A DNA stretch of 15,499 nucleotides from Beroe ovata. Taxonomy: Eukaryota > Ctenophora > Nuda > Beroida > Beroidae. Both the position numbers and the translations under genes were made by a program. The notes beneath the pieces were generated by a model, which did no database searches, was not told the origin of the DNA, and saw only the letters and a list, made by a program, of their open reading frames with translations. This document shows, piece by piece, positions 1-7,345 of the stretch (positions are counted from its first letter, which is position 1; each line of letters begins with the position of its first letter). The DNA lies in NCBI GenBank assembly GCA_946803715.1, contig CAMPET010000171.1, positions 10,629-26,127 on the forward strand, in the 5' to 3' direction.

Positions 1-20
1 TGTGTGTGTGTGTGTGTGTG
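1..20. repeat. (TG)n microsatellite at window start
   Basis: The first 20 bases are an uninterrupted TG dinucleotide run. It is cut by the window edge, so its true length is unknown. Confidence 0.95.
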
Positions 21-560
21 GGATGTAAGTGTCGGTACTGGAAATATGAGAATCAAATTTTCGTATTGAAAGGGCAGTCTAGTAGAAGTATAAACATAAC
101 CGATATGTTATGAGCAGTTTGTCTTGATTAACGAGTGACTTCATCTCATCCATTTCGGAGGATGATTATTGAATCATTAAAAGTTTAAATGCGCGTTAAA
201 GAAATGCTTTATCATTGGTAGAATAGACTCAAAATTGTGCCAGGAATATGCACAGTCAAACCATCAGATAGATATGCAAATACCAAGTAGCTGCAACTTA
301 CACTGAACCAAGAGGTCAGCCGTTTCAGACTATTCATGGCTGCGCAATAACATCCCTATGTTTGACGAGGGTAGTTATAGTGATGATAGTAATTCAAAAG
401 ATAATTTCGAACTATTACAAACATTTGCAACACTATTAGCAATACGAGATATCACGCCAATATCCAACTTCTGCGACGACTGACTGGTCGGTACAGAACC
501 CCACGGTTTTGATTCCCTGTTTAATAACATGTTCAAAGTGTTGTTGCTGACAAAATCAGC
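21..560. other. unassigned intergenic sequence
   Basis: I see no credible coding frame, RNA gene or clear repeat here. The 68-codon minus-strand open frame at 375-581 has no flanking splice sites, domain or compositional bias and is probably chance. Confidence 0.5.
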
Positions 561-622
561 ACGTGCAACACTGCAACACACTCCATTTCGTGGCGTACAA
601 CCGGTCGGACAAGCAAACCAAC
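561..622 (+). repeat. tail fragment of repeat family Y
   Basis: The segment from catttcgtg (584) to aaccaaattataa matches the end of the following full copy (962 to about 1012) at a constant offset of about 378 bases. The upstream bases around gcacgtgcaac resemble the distal part of copies B and C. This is the end of a preceding tandem Y unit whose start is not recognisable. Confidence 0.6.
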
Positions 623-999
623 AACCAAATTATAATAGGGACTAGGGAGCCCGTCAAGTACTCAAGTAGTCACGATAAACATCAATGTATCAGATTATAT
701 TAATGATATGGAGCAACTATATTATTGTGAAAAATGTTGATTGCAGCTTAATTCAAGATTCCAGATCAAGAGTGATCGCAGCAAAAGGTTACTCTGTGTG
801 TGTGTGTGTGTGGTCGATGGTTCAGTGCAGACAAAAACAATATTAACGAAATGTGACTGTCCTTGCGCACGCATCAAACTGCATGTGCATCTCTCGTCTC
901 GCCTATCAACAGAGAGAGAGCAACGTTATCAAAACAGCATCACAGCATCACAGGAAATCTGCATTTCGTGATATACAACTGGACTAAAAACAAACAAAC
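623..999 (+). repeat. repeat family Y, copy A (tandem unit)
   Basis: A unit of about 377 bases opens with aaccaaattataata followed by actagggagcccg. It ends where aacaaacaaccaaattataa begins again at about 996. It shares at least five blocks in the same order with copies B and C: the opening block, aaacatcaatg, a block around gattgcag, aaactgca, and cctatcaacagagagag. The (TG)n run at 798-812 lies where copy C has a short cagtgtgtgcggtcgatg, so the microsatellite expanded inside the repeat. No coding potential is evident. Confidence 0.85.
798..812. repeat. (TG)n tract inside repeat Y copy A
   Basis: A short TG run lies between ctc and ggtcgatgg. Copies B and C have only three or so TG units at the homologous place, so this is a lineage-specific expansion within the older repeat. 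Confidence 0.8.
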
Positions 1000-1023
1000 A
1001 ACCAAATTATAACATAGATGATA

Positions 1024-1035
1024 AAAGAGAGAATG
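1024..1035 (+). repeat. left 12-bp direct repeat, putative target-site duplication
   Basis: The sequence aaagagagaatg occurs here and again at 4535-4546, bracketing the retroelement. Repeat copy C carries nearly the same string (tagagagaatg) directly before ccaaattataata, as does copy B. This indicates that the string belongs to the pre-insertion repeat and not to the element. Confidence 0.6.
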
Positions 1036-1128
1036 TTGTGTTTCCTTGTGCGATATCAAGGGTGAAATGCCACAGGGGGGAAGTTTGGAGAGGAGGGGGA
1101 GGAGTCCTCAATAGTGTTACAGGATGGC

Positions 1129-1680
1129 ATGGCTAATGGCACTGAGGGCTCCTCCTCCCACAATGAAAAGACGAGTAGTGCGGTGACAGCTACAGCGAAC
1201 ATCGATAGTACCAGGGACACCGTAGAGGACACAGACAACGAGATTTCATTCGGAATAACTCCAGTCAGAACTTCATTCCACTCGCCCACTCCTCCCAGAT
1301 CACGTAAGAAGAGTCCAGGCAGGCAGAAGAAGAGCAAGCCAAGGTCAAGTACACCGATATCAAACTGTGTCATTGAGGATGTAAACTGCCCTATTTGCAA
1401 GTGTGATGTTTCTGATGATGTGAAGGGGCTGATGTGTGATGTTTGTCACGTGTGGTTTCTCTGTTCACGTTTGCTGGTTTCGGATCAAGAGTATGATAGT
1501 CTCAGTGAGTCAGCAGAAGCTTGGTGTTGTGTTGGATGTAAGACAGGAGATGTCAATCAGTTGAGATGGGGTGGTCTGAGAGGTGAAAATGTGATTCAAC
1601 ACTCAGAAATAGCCAAGTGGAGGACAAATTTGTTTCTGTTACCACGGGGGAAGCCGGAGTACATTTCATCAATGAGATGA
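1129..1680 (+). pseudogene. retroelement N-terminal PHD-like zinc-finger region
   Basis: An open frame runs from an ATG at 1129 to a TGA at 1678. The first 85 or so residues are polar, with a basic SRKKSPGRQKKSK patch (possible nucleic-acid binding or nuclear targeting). A PHD-like finger follows at 1387-1539: CPIC, then CDVC, then WFLCSR, then WCCVGC. PHD fingers need a His and a Cys after the aromatic pair; here Leu and Arg stand at those places, so the second zinc site is broken. The frame ends directly in front of a 17-bp palindrome, after which the element resumes in another frame. PHD-type fingers occur at the N terminus of several LINE lineages, where they are thought to guide targeting. 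Confidence 0.65.
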
Positions 1681-1686
1681 CCCCGG

Positions 1687-1721
1687 GTAGATAAGTCGGG
1701 TCATTGACCCGACTTATCTAC
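1687..1721. repeat. perfect 17-bp inverted repeat with 1-base spacer
   Basis: The arms are 1687-1703 (gtagataagtcgggtca) and 1705-1721 (its exact reverse complement), separated by a single t. It starts nine bases after the first ORF's stop and sits exactly where the reading frame shifts. It would form a very stable hairpin or cruciform. Confidence 0.95.
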
Positions 1722-2408
1722 TTATTCACAGACCAAACTGCCTGGAAAGAGCTGTCTCTATCTATGCTTCACGTATTCATTCCCCTCATGCTTCAGAAGC
1801 CAAAGCGAAGAATAATGCCAAATTCCTAGCAGATCGATTAGCTAAGTTGAGTGAGGGTGACTTGCAGAGTCTAATGGACGAAGGTAGAGAGATACAGGTT
1901 CGATTGGTTCAGTCAGTAAAGTCAAAAGAGGTCAGCTGTCATGTGGAATTCACTAGACTGATGCTGCTTGGGCAAGTTGGCAAAGCTTTCAAGTTGATCA
2001 ACAACAATGGCGATGTCAAGGGAGTTCACAAAATAAGCAGACACGTGAAGACAGTTCTGGCTTGAAAACATCCTGATTGTAAACAAGCACCACCTCAGTT
2101 TAAGTTGGAGATCACAGCCCAGAACCCCAACCTGTGATTTTTGAACACATCGACTCTCAGATGGTCCGCAGAGTCGCTAAAACTATGCATGGTTCAGGTG
2201 GACCCACACTCATAGATACAGATGCTTGGTATGGAAGCATATTCTATGCTGCAAATCATATGGAAAGGCATCAGAAAAGCTATGTGAGTCCATTGCTGAG
2301 CTAGCAAAGTGCATCAGTACGAAACACATCAGTCCAGCTGCTCTTGACAAATTTCTTGCCTGTCGACTGATCCCTCTTGACAAGGGGAACAATAAGCAGG
2401 GAGAATCG
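1721..2408 (+). pseudogene. retroelement linker region between PHD-like finger and RT
   Basis: One frame is open from 1721 to a TGA at 2063. It encodes an Ala/Lys/Leu-rich helical stretch (HASEAKAKNNAKFLADRLAK, then KAFKLINNNGDVKGVHKISR). Coding resumes after that stop with HPDCKQAPPQFK. It then changes frame to FEHIDSQMVRRVAK and a Gly-Gly-Pro...DTDAW motif near 2195-2228, and shifts again into KHILCCKSYGKASEKL and LACRLIPLDKGNN (about 2355-2394). The GGP...D.W and RLIPLDK blocks are typical of the segment just ahead of the RT core in LINE-type elements. At least two frameshifts and two stops break it. Confidence 0.65.
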
Positions 2409-3110
2409 GAGTGAGGCCTGTTGGCGTTGGCGAGGTATTGAGGCGGATTGTGGGAAAGCTGGTCATTAGAGTTCTTAAATCAGACATTCAGAATGCTGCA
2501 AGTCCTTTGCATACTTGTGGTTGTTTGAAAGGGGGGATAGAGGCTTCCATCCATGCAACAAGGGAGCAGTGGGAGTTACCTGTTGGTGGATGCAGACATT
2601 GCATCTAATACCATCAATAGACATATAGCTGTTCACAACATACGTCAGCTTTACCCTTCATTTCACCGTTTCGTCATGAACACATACCAGAAGCCATCCA
2701 CTCTTGTTGTCAGTGACGGTTACCGGGTTACAAGACCGAGTACATGTGGTCTCATGAGGGGTGTACACTGGGTGATGTTGCTGCAATGGCCTTCTATGCA
2801 CTGGGAGTCCGGCCATTGATCTCCGAGTTATCTTCAGCAGAAGACTCTCCGGCCTGCAAACAGATATGGTAGGTATGCTGATCACCCCAACAGGGCAGCT
2901 GGCTGAGATCAAAAAAGGGTGGGATTTTCTTTGCTGAAGGGGCCCCGAGTATGGATACAACCCGAAACCTTCCAAGACGGTCCTCATTGTGAAGGAACAT
3001 TGTGTTCAGACAGCAAAGCAGATATTCAAAGCATGTGGGATTACTATCACTAGTGAGGGTGAGCGTCATCTTGGAGCAGTCTTAGGAACAGAGGCTTTCA
3101 GGAAGTTATG
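2409..3110 (+). pseudogene. retroelement reverse transcriptase core, inactivated
   Basis: The RT signature starts with RPVGVGEVLRRIVGK (from about 2414). RT motif A follows, LLVDADIASNTINR, with the catalytic Asp codon at 2589-2591. Motif B (GDVAAMAFYALG) appears at about 2771 in another frame. Motif C, normally YADD, reads Y-A-D-H at 2874-2885, so the second catalytic Asp is lost. A further frameshift and stop follow before the GYNPKPSK-like thumb segment and KACGITITSEGERHLGAVLG (about 3030-3090). Loss of the motif C aspartate alone would abolish polymerase activity. Confidence 0.8.
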
Positions 3111-3730
3111 TCTCAGACAAGGTGGCCAAATGGGCGAAAGATTTAGAAGGACTGTCGGAAATAGGGAAAGACGAGCCAAGAGCAGCCTACTGTGCTTTCA
3201 CTAAAGTGTTATCCTGGATTTTCGTGCAGCGGACCAAGCCAAGAGCTCTTCCACTCGTTACAAGACGCCATCGAGAACAAGTTTTTACCTGCGATCATTG
3301 GATGGCATATCTCAGATGAAGAAAGAGAATTGTTCTCCTTACCTGTCATACTTGGTGGACACTGGACTTGGGGTCTCAAATCCAGTGGAAGGAGCAGCAT
3401 TCGAGTTTCAGGCTCTGGAAAATATCACTCAAAACCTGAAAAAACTGATCAAGGATCAGCAGCAGGGTCTCGATGTGTACCTGCAGGAGCAAGCAGCAAG
3501 TGGACCAGAGAATGTATGAAGGACAAGAAAGTCAAGCTGCTATGGAAGGTTACTGATGTCAAATCCGGTTCCTCTGAGGAACTGAAGAGGTCCATCACCT
3601 TAGCTCAAGAGGAAGGTGCTGGGGCTTGGCTAACGGTTCTTCCTATTGGTTCACTTGGGTGGATGCTGAACAAAGAGGAGTTCGGGGATGTACTCAAGGT
3701 CAGGTACGGTGAAAGATTCCCAACATTCCA
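3111..3730 (+). pseudogene. retroelement post-RT region
   Basis: Fragments in alternating frames encode KVAKWAKDLEGLSEIGKDEP, AAYCAFTKVLSW, LFHSLQDAIENKFLPAIIGW, then LGVSNPVEGAAFEFQ and KRSITLAQEEGAGAWLTVLP, ending with LKVRYGERFP. I recognise this order as the conserved region between RT and zinc knuckle in a widespread invertebrate retroelement family, from memory of the family and not from a search. The frame changes at about 3190, 3300 and 3520 show decay. Confidence 0.6.
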
Positions 3731-4020
3731 GTGGTCTGTGTTTGTGGCAAGAAGAATTCTGTAGACCACACTTTAGTGTGTAAACATGGTGGCTACTTTA
3801 TCTACAGACACAACAAAGTTTGTGACACAAATGCTGCGCTTTTGAGGGAAGTCTGTCATGACGTTAGGACTGAGCCAGAGCTGATTCCAATTGATTCCTG
3901 CCAGCATCTCCCTGGGAACACAGAGGAGAGAGCCCGCCTAGACATCTCAGATCGAGGGCTCTGAGGACTATTCCAGAAGACCATGTTTGATGTCAGAATC
4001 TTTCATCCGAATGGAACCGT
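3731..4020 (+). pseudogene. retroelement zinc knuckle plus restriction-like endonuclease remnant
   Basis: One frame reads C-V-C-G (3737-3748), His (3767) and Cys (3779), a CxC...HxxxC knuckle. It continues with IYRHNKV (RHN at 3806-3814), EVCHDVRTEPEL, ARLDI (Asp at 3941-3943) and MFDVRIFHPN (Asp at 3989-3991). This knuckle followed by RHN and two spaced acidic positions matches the layout of the PD-(D/E)XK-like nuclease of R2-type LINEs. An in-frame TGA at 3962 interrupts it between the two acidic residues. The domain call rests on motif order and spacing only. Confidence 0.55.
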
Positions 4021-4059
4021 GATATCAAGTCAGTAAATACACAACACGAAAACATCAAG

Positions 4060-4290
4060 AGGAAGAAATATGAACAACTTGTCATTCAGTTTCACACCAT
4101 TAGTATACAGTACTTCAAGAGATGGAACCTCAAGCAATGGTGTTTCATAAGAGACTTGCTGAACTCATTGCAGAGAAGACTAATGAGGAGTATAGGGATG
4201 TCATCAGTACTATGAGAACAAAACTTTTATTTGCATTGCTTCAAAGCTTGCTGGTTTCAGTGAGGGGATATCGGGGCAAACCTTCCTGCA
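4060..4290 (+). pseudogene. retroelement C-terminal tail remnant
   Basis: SFTPLVYSTSRDG is encoded near 4087-4125. After a frameshift the sequence continues as KRLAELIAEKTNEEYRDVIS and RTKLLFALLQSLLVSVRGYR (to about 4275). This closes the element's coding region. What follows to 4534 would be its 3' untranslated part, AT-rich and without a poly(A) tract. Confidence 0.55.
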
Positions 4291-4534
4291 TTTCAGAGCT
4301 CCCAGTGTCTGCTATATCCTTCAATTTGATTCCGGATGGGTTATCTGGAGATAGCGTGCATCTTAAGTTTTGATTTTCCAATCTTATGGCTTCTTATCTT
4401 GTGGTTTGAAGAGTCTGAGGCATCAATTTTTGTAGCTAATGATGCATGATTTGTACATGCTTTCCGATTCACTTATATGGGTTAAAAAATTCGGTTTAGT
4501 TCTTGTTTTGTTACCCTTCAACTGCTTTAACGCT

Positions 4535-4546
4535 AAAGAGAGAATG
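4535..4546 (+). repeat. right 12-bp direct repeat, putative target-site duplication
   Basis: This is aaagagagaatg, identical to 1024-1035. It is followed directly by ccaaattataatatagactaggg, the opening of repeat Y copy B, as expected if the element inserted into tandem Y units. Confidence 0.6.
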
Positions 4547-4885
4547 CCAAATTATAATATAGACTAGGGAGCCCGCCAAGAAGTCCCAATGAACATCAAT
4601 GCATGAATGATAATTGAACGACTAACATATTGTGAAAGATGTTGAATGTTGTAGCTTTAATACAGATCAAGAGCAATCACAGCAATGGGTCACCCAGTGT
4701 GTGATATCTGACTGTCATTGATCGCTCGTCGAACTGCATGTGTAACTCTTGTCTCTCCTATCAGCAGAGAGAGAGCAACGTAATCAAAAGAGCACCATAG
4801 GAAATGACCCTACACTCTACAGGCTATTACGTTTGCACGTACAACTCTTCCACTACACTTCCTATCCCTATAGCAGCACGCACTG
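4547..4885 (+). repeat. repeat family Y, copy B
   Basis: It opens with ccaaattataatatagactagggagcc. It keeps gaacatcaatgcat, attgtgaaagatgttga, agatcaagagcaatcacagc, gaactgcatgtgtaactctt and cctatcagcagagagagagc in the same order as copies A and C. It then shares gcacgta/gtgcaac and agca(g/a)cacgcac with copy C. It is shorter than C in the middle, where the TG/ggtcgatg block is missing. It merges into repeat X without a visible border. Confidence 0.85.
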
Positions 4886-5095
4886 CAAGATTAAAGTCAA
4901 ACCCACCGAACACAAGTATACACACACATGGTATACCCTGCAGGGTCCCTGCTGTATAGCAGCCAAGGGAAACACATCATACACAGACTGATTTTGGCTT
5001 AGAATGAAGGAGGGTATTCAATTTAGTGAAACCATGGCCAAGAAATGAATAGGGAAGAAACTCAGAAAAGTATGGGATTGACCCGGGATATGAAC
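4867..5095. repeat. repeat X, copy 1
   Basis: The sequence from the cactgcaagattaa block (4881) through agccaaggga, gactgattttggcttag, gaatgaagg, and actcagaaaagtatgg recurs at 5207-5402. The offset is about 341 bases, with small indels and many point differences. On the minus strand it lies directly 3' of the tRNA-like module, so the two may form one composite short element. Confidence 0.75.
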
Positions 5096-5157
5096 CCAGA
5101 GCCTCAGGAATCTTGCCTGTTGGGCCTGTTGCTCTACTAATTGAACTACAAATCCAC
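5080..5157 (-). repeat. tRNA-derived module (pol III A- and B-box-like), probable SINE head
   Basis: Read on the minus strand it begins ggatttgta. An A-box-like gttcaattagtagagc follows (a four-pair D stem closes). Then come an anticodon region about eight bases too long, a T arm ctggg-ttcatat-cccgg with a B-box-like ggttcatatcc, and tcaatcc, which pairs with the acceptor at six of seven positions. The overlong anticodon region, the T at conserved position 58 and an extra base before the acceptor strand argue against a functional tRNA. A tRNA-derived SINE promoter is likely, with X and perhaps Y as its body. Confidence 0.6.
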
Positions 5158-5206
5158 ACAAGATCACTGCCCTTATCTATTAGCAGTATCATGGATCGGG
5201 AGTTCT

Positions 5207-5402
5207 TCTATCTATACCCCTCACTGCAAGATTAATGTCACACACCCATACGTAAGCATACACTCACATCCTACACAACAGCCAAGGGAACACGCATCAT
5301 ACACGGGCTGATCCTGGCTTAGGATGAAGGGGGTTTTCAGATTTAATGAGATCATTACCAAGTACTGAATAGGAAAGAGACTCAGAAAATATGGAATTCA
5401 CA
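5207..5402. repeat. repeat X, copy 2
   Basis: It aligns in order with 4867-5095: cactgcaagattaatgtc, agccaagggaacac, gggctgatcctggcttagg, gatgaagg, actgaataggaaagag, actcagaaaatatgg. Similarity stops at the point where copy 1 enters the tRNA-like module, so this copy lacks the head. Confidence 0.75.
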
Positions 5403-5868
5403 ATTGACAATTGACTGGTAGTCTCCAATAGGCATATCTGGCAAAGTGCCAGGCGGCCGTGCTTGGCCAATGGCCGACACAATATAGCAAGCAGAAAGCA
5501 CCTGAAAATAATGAATACTGCTCATTAATCCTTCTAAAATGCGCATATGTTGGAAAGAGCTACTTTCTATCAAAACTTTTTGGTGTATTCATCCTCCTCG
5601 TGTGTGTTTATGTTGTTACATATCTTCTACTAACAACTCTGCAAAAGCATGGCTGCTTTCAAGTTCAGGTCAGTTACTTTACACTGGTGACAATTACAAG
5701 ATCAAGAAGATACCCACACAACCATGTTAGAGATGGAAGGACTGGCAAAGATGATATTCAAAAGACAAAAAACTAATGCAACTAATCCTCCTGCAACACA
5801 CGCATGTACGAGAAAGATAAAATGTATGTCATTTAAAAATGCAAATGTTTATTATCCTTATGCCTATG
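5403..5868. other. intergenic stretch, one doubtful open frame
   Basis: A plus-strand open frame of 105 codons (5459-5776) contains one strongly hydrophobic stretch, GVFILLVCVYVVTYLLL. There is no conserved motif, and the composition resembles the surrounding AT-rich sequence, so I do not call a gene. A small hairpin (ctggca/tgccag) sits near 5440. Confidence 0.4.
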
Positions 5869-6240
5869 GTTGCCGGCGATGTTGCTGATCGAGTGATCGA
5901 TGATAGACCCTGTCGAGAATTTCGTCGCGCGCGTGTAACTTATTCTCAGTTCGCTTCGCCGCGCGCAAGAATGAAGAAACAGTGTGCAGTGGACAGATAA
6001 CATCCGGCAACCTTATCGAACACGGTAGTCTGGCATTGCAAGACCGCTGATGCAAGCCGCGCGCGCAAAACGAAATTCTCGACATGGCTGACAGAGTCAA
6101 GTGCCTTTCCACAACTTTTGCCATGCCTTGCCAGGAGTAAAATGCTGTGCGCGGCGCAGCGCGCGCGGATTATTAGGGTAACGCAGCGCCGGAACAGTAA
6201 AATGCCACCAGCGACGGTAGCTGGGAAAAATTCTACGACA
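5869..6240. other. CpG-rich patch with two interlocked inverted repeats
   Basis: The sequence is rich in GCGCGC runs (5925-5934, 5960-5968, 6057-6066, 6150-6170), in sharp contrast to the AT-rich flanks. ggttgccggcgatgtt (5869-5884) matches the reverse complement of 5999-6012 with a 2-base gap. tgtcgagaatttcg (5911-5924) is perfectly inverted at 6071-6084. The pairs cross and do not nest. agtaaaatgc occurs twice (about 6137 and 6197). This could be an unmethylated CpG island, a decayed foldback transposon or a foreign insert. The open frames in it show no recognisable protein. Confidence 0.55.
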
Positions 6241-7054
6241 TGGACATCGATATAAGGCAAATAAATCCTGTTTTCCGCGCTAATGACAGGGAAAAATTAA
6301 CTCCGGACATATGAATATTACATATGATTATGACAATGACCAAGTTCAATGACGTACCAGTTGTACAAATACAATGAACATAGATTCGATTCTAATGATG
6401 TAAAGATTTTATTACTGTTACATACAACAATCTTAAATTTAACAACAAAAGCAATCAAAACAAAATAAACAGTTCTAACCATATTTGGAATGGGGAGGTG
6501 CAATTCTTGTAAAAATGCAAATCCAATCGTGGAGGAGCACTTTAATCCAAAATGGTGCTAAGTAAATCCAAAGTTAATCCAAAGTGAATAACACCTCACG
6601 GCCTCACGCTGTTAATGTTATATCGAATCCAAGGGGTTAAATCCACTTCATGACGGTACAGAATTAGACTTAGCGCATTCCTATTGCCCAGACGCTATTT
6701 AAAAACCAGTTGCTTGAATATAAGTCAACCAAAAGGTAAGATTGAAGATAAACGTTAGTTAATGTTAAAATTTTGAGGGTGCTTATTTTCAATCTAAAAC
6801 AAACCAGGCTCGAGCTATGAGCACTCATATATTCTGAAACATGGAATCGAATTGGATAAAAATGAACTTCAGTCCCTTGAAATTGAATCACGTGATTTCG
6901 CCAACTTGGATTGCAGTATAAAAGCAATTCGAAGAAATGGGTCGATTTGAAACAATGATAGCGTCTATGGCGATCTGTGCATGATGTAACAGTTGATTTA
7001 ACCTCATTGAGTGTCGAAGAGAGTGTGTTACTGTGTTACGGAGAGAGTTTCTGA
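6241..7054. other. AT-rich region downstream of the coiled-coil gene, likely including its 3' UTR
   Basis: No credible gene is visible. Relative to the minus-strand gene ending at 7055, an AATAAA lies at 6413-6408 and an ATTAAA at about 6546-6541. Either could serve as a polyadenylation signal. A cluster of aatccaaa words lies at 6546-6582. Confidence 0.4.
6408..6413 (-). promoter_or_regulatory. possible polyadenylation signal AATAAA
   Basis: The canonical hexamer on the minus strand lies about 640 bases past the stop codon at 7055. In AT-rich DNA such hexamers are common by chance, so support is weak without transcript ends. Confidence 0.25.
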
Positions 7055-7345
7055 CTAACACCCGTATAAAGAGCCGAGATACCCGAAAACGGCGCCACTG
7101 ACCCCAACAACGCCGAGAAAACCGGTTATAAGCGCCTGTGAAAAGTATGTGATTGTTAACTATGGGAATTATGGGGAGGGCACCCGTACAGAACGGAGTG
7201 CTAAGAGAAGGACTCATCAGTCCTTAACATTAACAAGAATACAATAACATAAATACCGTTTGTGACGTTTGCTCTGATGGTGGAGCTGCCTCTTTTGCTG
7301 CCCGCTCCAGTTCTGATATCTGCTTCTCGAGCTTCCGTATTTCAT
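7055..7345 (-). CDS. coiled-coil gene, C-terminal exons 11-12 with transmembrane tail
   Basis: Exon 11 (7345-7257) follows acceptor ctctcccag, encodes DEIRKLEKQISELERAAKEA and then APPSEQTSQT, and ends in phase 0 at donor GTATTT. After a 121-base intron with acceptor cttttcacag, exon 12 (7135-7055) encodes 26 residues and a TAG. These form one hydrophobic segment with small residues at regular steps (seven Gly in GxxGxxGxxGxxxGxxGxxxG order), ending SLYGC. A single membrane segment at the extreme C terminus with no signal peptide is the pattern of a tail-anchored protein. If the last intron is retained, translation would add eight residues (VFMLLYSC) and stop at 7230, losing the anchor. Confidence 0.7.

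Larger units (their letters stand above)
1036..4534 (+). mobile_element. degenerate non-LTR (LINE-like) retrotransposon with PHD-like finger, RT and restriction-like endonuclease remnants
   Basis: About 3.5 kb of plus-strand sequence encodes, in order, a PHD-like zinc finger, a linker, a reverse transcriptase, a long C-terminal region, a CxC-H-C knuckle with an RHN...LD...DVR endonuclease-like block, and a C-terminal helix-rich tail. The pieces are spread over all three frames with frameshifts and internal stops, so the copy is dead. I see no apurinic-type endonuclease, terminal repeats, integrase or protease. The layout of RT followed by zinc knuckle and PD-(D/E)XK-like nuclease is that of early-branching LINEs such as R2 or NeSL; assignment to that class is inference. 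There is no poly(A) tail at the 3' end. The bounds are set by the 12-bp flanking direct repeat. Confidence 0.85.

Noticed and set aside
623-4885. Y copies A and B as long terminal repeats of the 3.5-kb element
   Set aside because: The element encodes no integrase, protease or gag-like region. Copy A is itself part of a tandem array, and a short duplication lies inside the Y copies, so insertion into tandem repeats is simpler.
5080-5157. Functional tRNA gene on the minus strand
   Set aside because: The anticodon arm is overlong and cannot fold canonically, and a conserved T-loop base is changed, so it is treated as a tRNA-derived repeat.
5459-5776. 105-codon plus-strand open frame with a hydrophobic segment
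   Set aside because: No motif, no coding bias and no convincing splice or start context; a hydrophobic stretch is easily produced by T-rich DNA.
5864-6260. Two overlapping minus-strand open frames with Arg/Cys-rich products
   Set aside because: Their length follows from the local CpG-rich composition; two frames are open over the same stretch and neither resembles a protein.
6888-7217. 109-codon minus-strand open frame just past the coiled-coil gene
   Set aside because: It overlaps the last exon in another frame and shows no protein character; the spliced reading of 7135-7055 explains the region better.
7210-7223. On the minus strand, ggactgatgagtcc looks like a hammerhead CUGAUGAG core
   Set aside because: It is a simple hairpin (ggact/agtcc) and no GAAA element follows at a usable distance.
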